From the NCBI GenBank assembly GCA_002708345.1, contig PANG01000017.1, positions 2,542 to 8,150 of the forward strand: DNA of 5,609 nucleotides, read 5' to 3'. Origin of the DNA: Planctomycetaceae bacterium (lineage in GTDB: Bacteria > Planctomycetota > Planctomycetia > Pirellulales > Pirellulaceae). Of this stretch, positions 1-5,609 are shown piece after piece (the stretch's first letter is position 1; every line of letters starts with the position of its first letter). The notes beneath the pieces are model-generated. The model was not told where the DNA came from, did no database searches, and was given only the letters and a program-made list of their open reading frames with translations. The position numbers were made by a program, and so were the translations under genes.

Positions 1-802
1 TGAAATGGCAGCTGAGATAGTCACGTGTGGTGCCTGGCTGGGGAGAGACGATCGCTTCGGCGTCTTCTGCAAGGCAGTTAAAGAGCGTGCTCTTTCCTGC
101 ATTGGGAGCCCCGGCGATAACGATGCGGCAGTCGGATTCCACTGCCCGGCGAGAGGTAAACTGTCCCTTGATCTCTTCCACTGCGTTCTCCGCCTGTTCC
201 ACTTGCCTGCCCAGTTCCTCCAGGGAAATAAAGCGAATGTCTTCCTCGACGAAGTCGAGTCCTGCTTCCAGTTGGACGAGCAGATCCAGCAGGCTGGTTC
301 GTAGTTGCTGAAGTGGTGACGCAAGGCCACCGGCGAGTTGCCCGAGTGCGTCAGCAAGTTCTTCCTCTCCCGAGGCATGGATAACTCCCAGGACTGCTTC
401 GGCCTGTGTCAGGTCAAGCCGTCCTGCCAGGAATGCCCGCAGGGTGAACTCGCCGGGGCGGGCCAGGCGTGCCCCGTTTCGGCAGAGATGTTCTAGTACG
501 CTTTCCATCAGCACCGGAGCACCTGGCAGGTGAATCTCGGCTGACACCTGCCGGGTATAGCTGCTCGTGGTCGGCCAGTGATAAAGTTGGCAGGGGAGAT
601 CGCCAATGGGTGGTGGGCAGTGAAACAGGACCGGGCTGCAGGTGGGCGACGAAGTTCCCGGGAGCGTGCCGCCAGCTTTGAGGCAAAGAGACTTTTCCAG
701 GCAGGCAGATGTTCCGGGACCGCTAAGACGGACAATTCCCCTCAGGCCAAGCCCGGGGGCAGTGGCGATCGCCGCGATGGTATCGTCAACGGCAAGTGAC
801 AT
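1..802 (-). CDS. mnmE: tRNA modification GTPase MnmE (TrmE), N-terminal 267 residues, C-terminus outside window
   Basis: MnmE acts with MnmG in the cytoplasm to install the (carboxymethyl)aminomethyl group at C5 of wobble U34 in certain tRNAs, using GTP and a folate one-carbon donor. Seen here: an N-terminal folate-binding-type domain opening with TIAAIATAPG and GIVRLSGP (residues 8-29). The family signature ARPGEFTLRAFLAGRLDLTQ (113-132) leads into AEAV. A helical segment contains LEAGLDFVEEDI (178-189). The G domain has a P-loop GAPNAGKS (231-238) and the G2/K-loop motif GTTRD (257-261). The P-loop Asn234, which binds potassium in known MnmE, is kept. The ATG at 802 is favoured because the family N-terminus starts right after it. 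No good Shine-Dalgarno is visible, and the gene starts 13 bases after the yidC stop, so translational coupling is likely. The G3/G4 motifs and the C-terminal Cys motif lie beyond the left edge. Odd: the usual HCHGG motif of the N-domain reads HLPGA (91-95), and residues 31-80 are poorly conserved and Cys-rich. Identity is very secure. Confidence 0.95.
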   Translation of the reverse strand, partial: MSLAVDDTIAAIATAPGLGLRGIVRLSGPGTSACLEKSLCLKAGGTLPGTSSPTCSPVLFHCPPPIGDLPCQLYHWPTTSSYTRQVSAEIHLPGAPVLMESVLEHLCRNGARLARPGEFTLRAFLAGRLDLTQAEAVLGVIHASGEEELADALGQLAGGLASPLQQLRTSLLDLLVQLEAGLDFVEEDIRFISLEELGRQVEQAENAVEEIKGQFTSRRAVESDCRIVIAGAPNAGKSTLFNCLAEDAEAIVSPQPGTTRDYLSCHF

Positions 803-815
803 GGGGGGCGAGTGT

Positions 816-3128
816 TTACCTTAATCTGCGACGACGTGAACGTTGTCCCTTGGAGGGCGAATTTCGTCGTCCAGGAGATTTTTTCTTGTTCGCTTCCACC
901 TTGATGCGGATTTCCTCGAGCGATTTGATCTTGGGTAACATCTTGCGTTCGGTGACACCCCACAAGCCTGAGACGATAAAGTAGAGACAGAGGCCGCTGG
1001 CAATCTTGAAGAACATCACGCCCATGAAGATCATCATGAACTTCATCATCTTCTGCTGCATTTTTTGCTGGTCATCCTGGGCCGGTGGCATGAACATCTT
1101 CTGCTGGACGATGATCATCGCGATTGCTGCCAGCGGGAGGATGTTCAGGTAGGGTCCGAACAGGGAACCACGCGCAGTGACAAAATTGGCGAAACCCTCC
1201 CAATGCAGGATCATGTCCGGGCCGGCCAGGTTCGAGCACCACTGGATGCCTGGGATAAGGGGTGCCTGCCGGAGACTGATATCCACCATGATGGAACGGT
1301 AAAGTCCCAGGAAGATCGGCAATTGAAGGAACATGGGCAGGCAGCCACCAAGCATGTTGTAGTCGTACTTGCGGAACAGGTCCTGCTGGGCTGCCATCTT
1401 CTTTTTGGCGTCATCCTTGTACTTTTCCTGTAACTTCTTCATTTCCGGTGACATCAGCTGCATGATCTGGGCACTCCGCGCAGACTTGCGACTTATTGGG
1501 AACATGCAGCCTCGCACGAGCACGGTAAGCAGGATGATGGCAATGCCGTAATTCCGGGTGAGGATATAAAAGAAATGCAGGACCGCCGAGAGAGGCCGTG
1601 CTACGAACCCAAACCAGCCATAGTAAATCGCTTCCTGCATCCCATAGGTCTCGAGGATCTTTTTTTCCTTGGGGCCAATGAAGAGATCAAACCTGTCAAT
1701 TCGTGTTTGTTCTGCAGGGAGCTCGTAGTCTGGACTGACAAGGAAAAAAGAGACATTTGCCGTACGGGTGCGTTTCTTCTCTATTTGCTCCAGTGGCTCG
1801 ACAAGCGTTGTATAAGCACGCTGGGGGATAAAGGACTCGGTGTCCTCTCCGGATGCCGTTCTGGGTTTTACACCGGCTGCAAAAAACTGTGTGTCGACCG
1901 CCGCGTACTTTAACCCTCCCTGCTCATCCGGACGGCTGGGAAGAATTGACTCCTGGGGTAATTCCGGTGTCTTGGTGGCATACTTGAAGATCTTCGTGCA
2001 GGTTCGAAGGTTATGGTGGTCGTTGATTTTCCAGATCACGTCTCGCATCCCGGCGGCTCCCCATCCCGGCTGCACCTTGTGGGCATACCACCATCCCTCC
2101 AGGGGAAGGTCATTGGGGCCATCCAGCCGGTAGGCGATCTGCTGCGGGGTGAGGGCATGGTTGATCATCTCGACTTCCAGCTCCAGCCGGTAACCGCCAA
2201 AGGGCTCGCTGTCACTTGCCTGCTGGAGCCGGTACCGCTTGATGATGGAAAAGCCGCCGGCAAGTCCGGCCTGGGTGGCAGTCTCCTCGTCAAGATCGAA
2301 ACGGAATTCCACCTGGTTAAGCGCCCCTTTTTGCTGGTGGATCTTCCAGTCGCTGCTGCGAAGTGAGGGAAGTGATGCAATCTCTGTCTGGCCACTTTTT
2401 GCCTTGTGATCTCCCAGCCGGTAGAGCGAGAGCAGGTAGGAGTTGTCAGAGGGGCGGGCCTCAAGATCATCAGGGTCGGGATCGATAATCTCCAGTGGAC
2501 GGTTGGCAAGCTCACTCGTCAGTACCAGTTGCCTCGAATCGTCCCCCTCCCCACGCGTTACAGAGAGAGTGACCGACTGTCCCGGCCGCGTGTTTTTCGA
2601 GAGGTAGTTTTGCAGGTCAACAGGAACGTTAATCGTCTGTTCATCGATCGCTGTCAGCAGGTCCCCGCTGAGGAGCCCTTGCTGTTTTTCCCCCGCTGCC
2701 ACGGCCTGGGACGCTGGCGAGTGGTCCGCAACCACGCCAACCCGACAACCCCCGTCCTCCTGGCTCAGGGCCAGGTATCCCAGGTATCCATACTTCTTTT
2801 CCAGGGCACCGTATTTCCAGTGCTTCCCATCATGGGAGACCATCTCGACACGTTCAATCGATGCCCCCCGGCTATTGAAATAGACCACCAGCTGGTATTG
2901 CTTGTCCGGATCCTGCGAGCCCAGCACGGCCCGCCTGGATGGATGGACTTCAGCCTGTTCAAGTGCCACCGGCGGTGCGACCGGTTCAGCCACTTCCGGA
3001 TCCTGCGGTCCGTCGGGCGGGATGACTTCCCTGGCTTCCTGTGGAACGGGAGAAAGAAGGAACTGCGAGTAGACCATCACCACCATGATGGAACAGGCGA
3101 TGAACAAAAGCAGGCGGCGAAAATCCAC
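816..3128 (-). CDS. yidC: Membrane protein insertase YidC (Oxa1/Alb3 family) with a PDZ-like insertion and basic C-terminal tail
   Basis: YidC inserts and folds inner-membrane proteins, alone or with SecYEG. From the GTG at 3128 the protein has 770 residues, against about 550 in E. coli. Order: TM1 at about 4-23; a Pro/Glu-rich linker (26-60); the start of the periplasmic P1 beta domain (78-96); a PDZ-like module (about 127-204); the rest of P1 (about 228-488). The conserved insertase core follows: helices at about 506-523 and 526-545 with the groove arginine in TVLVRG (Arg539), a charged cytoplasmic C1 hairpin (about 556-590), LGGCLPMFLQLPIFLGLY (593-610), then helices at about 657-678 and 697-722. 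The tail (748-770) is very rich in Lys/Arg, as in YidC homologues reported to bind ribosomes. The frame stays open to a TTG at 3254, but that adds 42 Arg/Pro-rich residues with no family match. The GTG directly precedes DFRRLLLFIA and has GAGAGG 11 bases upstream, so I chose it. mnmE follows after 13 bases; no jag lies between. Confidence 0.95.
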   Translation of the reverse strand: MDFRRLLLFIACSIMVVMVYSQFLLSPVPQEAREVIPPDGPQDPEVAEPVAPPVALEQAEVHPSRRAVLGSQDPDKQYQLVVYFNSRGASIERVEMVSHDGKHWKYGALEKKYGYLGYLALSQEDGGCRVGVVADHSPASQAVAAGEKQQGLLSGDLLTAIDEQTINVPVDLQNYLSKNTRPGQSVTLSVTRGEGDDSRQLVLTSELANRPLEIIDPDPDDLEARPSDNSYLLSLYRLGDHKAKSGQTEIASLPSLRSSDWKIHQQKGALNQVEFRFDLDEETATQAGLAGGFSIIKRYRLQQASDSEPFGGYRLELEVEMINHALTPQQIAYRLDGPNDLPLEGWWYAHKVQPGWGAAGMRDVIWKINDHHNLRTCTKIFKYATKTPELPQESILPSRPDEQGGLKYAAVDTQFFAAGVKPRTASGEDTESFIPQRAYTTLVEPLEQIEKKRTRTANVSFFLVSPDYELPAEQTRIDRFDLFIGPKEKKILETYGMQEAIYYGWFGFVARPLSAVLHFFYILTRNYGIAIILLTVLVRGCMFPISRKSARSAQIMQLMSPEMKKLQEKYKDDAKKKMAAQQDLFRKYDYNMLGGCLPMFLQLPIFLGLYRSIMVDISLRQAPLIPGIQWCSNLAGPDMILHWEGFANFVTARGSLFGPYLNILPLAAIAMIIVQQKMFMPPAQDDQQKMQQKMMKFMMIFMGVMFFKIASGLCLYFIVSGLWGVTERKMLPKIKSLEEIRIKVEANKKKSPGRRNSPSKGQRSRRRRLR

Positions 3129-3139
3129 TCGATTGCAAT

Positions 3140-3145
3140 CCTCTC
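3140..3145 (-). promoter_or_regulatory. Ribosome binding site for yidC (decides GTG start)
   Basis: GAGAGG on the minus strand ends 11 bases before the GTG at 3128. The spacing is slightly long. It supports GTG over the in-frame TTG at 3254, and the GTG also fits the usual position of YidC TM1 near the N-terminus. Confidence 0.5.
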
Positions 3146-3263
3146 GTAACGTGTACCGCGGTCGCCGTGGCGAGGTGACTCGGGTTGGTGAGCCCGGTGG
3201 GCGCCGGTGCCACTTGCCATCCCTGTATTTTGGATGCCCCGCCGGATTACGCAACAGGGGGCA

Positions 3264-3297
3264 CGCCAGCCAGGTGACTTTGTATCACCTTCTGGCG
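3264..3297 (-). terminator. Candidate terminator or transcript-end hairpin after the phosphoesterase pair
   Basis: An inverted repeat lies 15 bases after the TAG of the second phosphoesterase gene. On the minus strand CGCCAG-A-AGGTGA pairs with TCACCT-GG-CTGGCG around a 7-base loop TACAAAG, giving 12 base pairs interrupted by a small internal loop (1 and 2 bases). No U-tract follows on either strand, so this is not a textbook intrinsic terminator. It may instead stabilise the 3' end of the phosphoesterase mRNA, assist another form of termination, or attenuate readthrough into yidC. The hairpin is seen directly; its role is inferred. Confidence 0.4.
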
Positions 3298-3312
3298 GAG
3301 AAAATCACCGTC

Positions 3313-4062
3313 CTAGCGACCTTTCTGTAAACGCTTGCCAAGGAAATCATCCAGTGCATCAATGGCAAAAATCTTCTCTGCCGTGACCTGGACCGGGTAA
3401 GCCACGCGGCGGTATTCCAGCTGCCTGTCGTCGATCAGGAGATAACAGGCATCGGGATTCAAGTCGCGAGGCTGCCCGACGCTTCCAACGTTGACCATGA
3501 CCTTTTGGTCGCCCAGCTGGTAACGCAGGTCAATATCTTCCGGGCAGAGAAACTGGTTGCTGTCAGTGAAAATGCCAGGAACGTGAGTATGGCCCTGGAA
3601 ACAATACTGGGGGACCAGGTTAAAGATCCGTTGCAGCTTTTGTTTGTTATAGATGTCCTCGGGAAAAACATACTCGTTCAGGGGGTTGCGGGGCGAACCA
3701 TGGACAAAGAGAAGTTCCTCCTGCTGGAGCGTGCGCGGCAGGGTGGCCAGGAAATTCCAGCGTCGGTGCTGGTCGTCTGCATTCCCATGGACCGTTTCTA
3801 GTTGCTTGCGTGTCCAGAAGATGGCCTGTTCCGCACCACTACTGAAACCCTCTGGATCGAATAATGCTCCCTGGTCGTGATTACCGAGGATACATTTGTC
3901 AAAGTGCATTACCTGGTCAATGCACTCGAGCGGGTTGGGACCGTAGCCGACGATGTCTCCCAGGCAAATGATCTCGTCAACGTCCTGGCCAGCCATGTCC
4001 TCAACCACGGCCTCCAGGGCTTCCAGATTGCCGTGAATATCACTCAGGATTGCCCGTTTCAC
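3313..4062 (-). CDS. Calcineurin-like metallophosphoesterase, paralogue 2 of a tandem pair
   Basis: A 249-residue cytoplasmic-type protein with no signal peptide or membrane segment. It has the full dinuclear metal site of the calcineurin-like phosphoesterase superfamily: SDIHGN (Asp8, His10), [12 protein letters not shown] (Asp36), GNHD (Asn61, His62, Asp63), FVHGSP (His121) and GHTH (His158, His160). The pattern is closest to the compact bacterial YfcE/ApaH-like group, whose members hydrolyse various phosphomono- or diesters. The substrate cannot be told from sequence. More than half of the residues match the upstream gene by eye, including [10 protein letters not shown] (191-200) and a C-terminal tail ending in LGKRLQKGR. 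The start is GTG, supported by a strong GGGAGGGG seven bases upstream and by the family N-terminus beginning right there. It lies 19 bases after its paralogue, so the two are very probably co-transcribed. The stop is TAG, followed by a hairpin. The function beyond phosphoesterase chemistry is unknown to me. Confidence 0.92.
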   Translation of the reverse strand: MKRAILSDIHGNLEALEAVVEDMAGQDVDEIICLGDIVGYGPNPLECIDQVMHFDKCILGNHDQGALFDPEGFSSGAEQAIFWTRKQLETVHGNADDQHRRWNFLATLPRTLQQEELLFVHGSPRNPLNEYVFPEDIYNKQKLQRIFNLVPQYCFQGHTHVPGIFTDSNQFLCPEDIDLRYQLGDQKVMVNVGSVGQPRDLNPDACYLLIDDRQLEYRRVAYPVQVTAEKIFAIDALDDFLGKRLQKGR

Positions 4063-4069
4063 CTGGTCG

Positions 4070-4077
4070 CCCCTCCC
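4070..4077 (-). promoter_or_regulatory. Strong ribosome binding site for the second phosphoesterase
   Basis: GGGAGGGG on the minus strand ends seven bases before the GTG at 4062. It lies inside the 19-base gap after the upstream stop codon. It supports the GTG start and separate, efficient initiation within a shared transcript. Confidence 0.7.
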
Positions 4078-4081
4078 AGGC

Positions 4082-4849
4082 TTAACGTCCGGTCAGCAGA
4101 CGGTTGCCCAGCATGTCATCAAGCTCCGAGATCGCATAGATCTTATCCGCAGTTTGTTGGCAGGGATACTTCACGCGACGAAAGGTCAATAGATTTTCCA
4201 CATCGTCCAGGATGACATAACAGCTGCGAGAAATCTCATCACGGGGCTGGCCCACGGAACCCACGTTCACCATGATCTTGGATGTGCCCAGCCGATACTG
4301 GTAATCACACTCCTCGGGGCTGATAAAGTCGCGCGACTCCGTAAAAACCCCGGGGATATGCGTGTGGCCCTGGAAACAGTATTGCTCCACCTGGTCGAAA
4401 AGTGCTGTCAGCTTGGTGTGATCGTAGACATCCTCAGGAAACACATACTCGTTGGTGAAATAGCCTTCCCCCCGGGGACTTCCGTGTACGAACAGGTATG
4501 CATCCTCCCGGTGATGGGTAGGTAATTCACCAATGAAATCCCAGCGGCGAGCTCCCTGTTCACTCCGGCTTATTTCCCTCTCCAGCTGATCACGGGTCCA
4601 GTAGACCGCGCCCAGGGCAACCGGGTTGAAACCATCCGGATCAAACAGGGTGGCCTGATCGTGATTGCCCAGAATCGTGATTTCGCAGTTTTCGATCACC
4701 AGGTCCAGGCATTCACAAGGATTAGGGCCATAGCCGATGATGTCCCCGAGGCAGTAGATCTGGTCCACCTGCTGCTCACCGATATCCTCAAGAACCGCTT
4801 TCAGGCCCTCCAGGTTTGCGTGAATATCGCTGATCAGGGCACGACGCAC
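4082..4849 (-). CDS. Calcineurin-like metallophosphoesterase, paralogue 1 of a tandem pair
   Basis: A 255-residue cytoplasmic-type protein, first gene of the minus-strand pair. All metal ligands of the superfamily are present: SDIHAN (Asp8, His10), [12 protein letters not shown] (Asp36), GNHD (Asn62, His63, Asp64), FVHGSP (His122) and GHTH (His162, His164). [10 protein letters not shown] and a tail ending LGNRLLTGR are shared with the next gene. The start is uncertain. The frame stays open to a TTG at 4915, and there is an ATG at 4858 (258 residues). However, AGGA abuts that ATG directly, and lies nine bases before the GTG at 4849, the proper spacing. Starting at GTG gives [10 protein letters not shown], which aligns exactly with the paralogue's [11 protein letters not shown] therefore chose GTG. 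The two genes look like an old tandem duplication: the active sites are intact in both, and the middle region (about 93-125) and the loop after FVHGSP differ most. The substrate is unknown; nucleotide or phosphoprotein hydrolysis are both possible for the family. Confidence 0.9.
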   Translation of the reverse strand: MRRALISDIHANLEGLKAVLEDIGEQQVDQIYCLGDIIGYGPNPCECLDLVIENCEITILGNHDQATLFDPDGFNPVALGAVYWTRDQLEREISRSEQGARRWDFIGELPTHHREDAYLFVHGSPRGEGYFTNEYVFPEDVYDHTKLTALFDQVEQYCFQGHTHIPGVFTESRDFISPEECDYQYRLGTSKIMVNVGSVGQPRDEISRSCYVILDDVENLLTFRRVKYPCQQTADKIYAISELDDMLGNRLLTGR

Positions 4850-5058
4850 AGTGATCATTCCTGCTGAGAGAATTAGAGATGTATACCAAATCGCGTTAAC
4901 GAGAAAGAGAGACAACGATTTGGGTGCAACAGGAAAGTTTAGATGCGGTTTTCCGGCGGGTCAAGCGTTCGTCGCTTGCCTGGCGGGGCAGCTTGTGGCA
5001 AGTTATGCCCCAGCACGTGGTTCTTAGGGAGGCCTGCCAGGCGGTGGGGTGTGAAACA
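4850..5058. promoter_or_regulatory. Divergent intergenic region between the phosphoesterase pair and tsaB
   Basis: These 209 bases separate two divergent transcription units and should hold promoters for both. On the minus strand TATACA at 4880-4885 resembles a -10 box and would give a leader of roughly 25 bases for the phosphoesterase gene. No good -35 box lies at the right distance. An 8-base palindrome CGTTAACG sits at 4894-4901, just upstream of that box, and could be an operator, though it may be chance. I see no convincing plus-strand promoter for tsaB. The frame of tsaB stays open back to 4900, so a longer N-terminus cannot be excluded. Confidence 0.4.
4859..4862 (-). promoter_or_regulatory. 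Ribosome binding site for the first phosphoesterase (decides GTG over ATG)
   Basis: AGGA on the minus strand has zero spacing to the ATG at 4858 but nine bases to the in-frame GTG at 4849. The spacing and the alignment with the downstream paralogue both favour GTG. Confidence 0.5.
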
Positions 5059-5609
5059 TTGAAAATCCTGGCGATCGAGACATCCCGGCGAGAGGGTTCC
5101 ATTGCTGCCTGCCATGGTGCCACCGTCCTGGAGGAACACCGGCTTGATCCCCAGCAACGTACTGCCAGGGTCCTGGCACCGGCGATCCAGAAACTGCTGG
5201 CGGATGTCGGTTGGCAGGCGATGGACCTGGAAGTGGTCGCCGTTACGCAGGGTCCAGGGTCGTTCACGGGACTGCGAATCGGTGTGACCACGGCCAAGAC
5301 ACTTGGCTATGCGAGTGGTGCCGGAGTCATGGGACTCAACACGCTGGAGGTCCTTGCTGCCCAGTTGCTCATGGGTGCCTCGGCCAGTGAGTCGCCTCAC
5401 GTGCAGGATGTGGTGCTTGATGCCCAGCGGAACCAGCTTTTTACTGCCCGTTACCGCCGGCAGGAGGATCACTTGCTTTGCGAATTGCCAACACACCTGG
5501 TGGATCGTGATACGTGGCTGGAACAGCATCCGCAGATAGCAGGTGGCCTGCTGGAAGGACCGTCAAGCGTCCCCCAGGCAGCCATGGTAGGTCAGCTGGC
5601 AGCCTGGCG
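5059..5609 (+). CDS. tsaB: tRNA threonylcarbamoyladenosine biosynthesis protein TsaB (YeaZ), N-terminal 183 residues, C-terminus outside window
   Basis: TsaB is the non-catalytic, ASKHA-fold partner of TsaD. With TsaE they transfer the threonylcarbamoyl group made by TsaC to A37 of ANN-decoding tRNAs (t6A). Seen here: the N-terminal strand KILAIETS (2-9), GSIAAC (13-18), the hallmark VTQGPGSFTGLRIGV (62-76) followed by AKTLGYA (79-85), then MGLNTLEVLA (91-100) and LDAQRNQLFTARY (120-132), matching the family's IDARR-type strand. The TsaB length (about 220-240) implies some 40-60 residues are missing beyond the right edge. I chose the TTG at 5059 because almost all family members start Met-(Lys/Arg)-Ile-Leu-Ala-Ile. 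A weak GGTGGGG lies nine bases upstream. An in-frame ATG at 5005 would add 18 residues without family similarity. The full TsaD zinc/iron site is absent, so it is TsaB and not TsaD. It is transcribed divergently from the phosphoesterases. Confidence 0.93.
   Translation, partial: MKILAIETSRREGSIAACHGATVLEEHRLDPQQRTARVLAPAIQKLLADVGWQAMDLEVVAVTQGPGSFTGLRIGVTTAKTLGYASGAGVMGLNTLEVLAAQLLMGASASESPHVQDVVLDAQRNQLFTARYRRQEDHLLCELPTHLVDRDTWLEQHPQIAGGLLEGPSSVPQAAMVGQLAAW

Noticed and set aside
2772..2789. Tandem 9-base repeat in yidC
   Set aside because: CAGGTATCC occurs twice in a row on the plus strand and encodes GYLGYL. Two units are too few to call a repeat element.
2406..3149. Long plus-strand open frame of 247 codons opposite yidC
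   Set aside because: It is the antisense of a clear YidC coding sequence, and its translation shows no recognisable domain.
3164..3175. Small GC-rich inverted repeat upstream of yidC
   Set aside because: Four pairs with a 4-base loop are expected by chance in GC-rich DNA.
3129..3254. Extension of YidC to a TTG at 3254 (42 extra residues)
   Set aside because: The added Arg/Pro-rich stretch has no family match, TTG lacks a good ribosome site, and it would put 45 residues before TM1. The GTG at 3128 fits better.
4850..4915. Extension of the first phosphoesterase to a TTG at 4915
   Set aside because: It would add a hydrophobic N-terminus absent from the paralogue and would translate the likely promoter region. 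A membrane anchor is possible in principle, but AGGA and alignment point to 4849.
4939..5529. Minus-strand open frame opposite tsaB
   Set aside because: It lies antisense to a clear TsaB and has no family features.

Overview
The window looks like part of a bacterial chromosome, most likely from a planctomycete, possibly of the Pirellula/Rhodopirellula type. The main evidence is the YidC-like insertase: it has a very long periplasmic region and a strongly basic C-terminal tail. The MnmE-like GTPase also has a divergent N-terminal domain. The taxonomic call is inferred from protein features alone and is moderately confident. Base composition is fairly even and moderately GC-rich. I see no mobile elements, tRNA, rRNA or CRISPR, and no sign of recent transfer.

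Layout. Four genes lie on the minus strand, in transcription order from right to left. First are two closely related calcineurin-like metallophosphoesterases (4849-4082 and 4062-3313), 19 bases apart. Next is the membrane protein insertase yidC (3128-816), after a 184-base gap that contains a strong hairpin. Last is the 5' part of mnmE (802-1), which starts 13 bases after the yidC stop and runs off the left edge. On the plus strand, divergent from the phosphoesterases across a 209-base intergenic region, is the 5' part of tsaB (5059 onward), which runs off the right edge.

How the genes relate. yidC followed by mnmE is a remnant of the widespread rpmH-rnpA-yidD-yidC-jag-mnmE-mnmG cluster. Here jag is absent between them, and the two phosphoesterases sit where rnpA/rpmH would be. 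MnmE (wobble U34 modification) and TsaB (t6A37 formation) both serve tRNA anticodon-loop modification. YidC inserts membrane proteins as they are translated. The substrates of the two phosphoesterases cannot be read from the sequence.

Points of most interest: a PDZ-like domain inserted in the periplasmic region of YidC; the tandem phosphoesterase paralogues with a shared C-terminal tail; the divergent MnmE folate-domain motif; and non-ATG start codons for four of the five genes. I found no clear sign of a wholly new multi-gene system.
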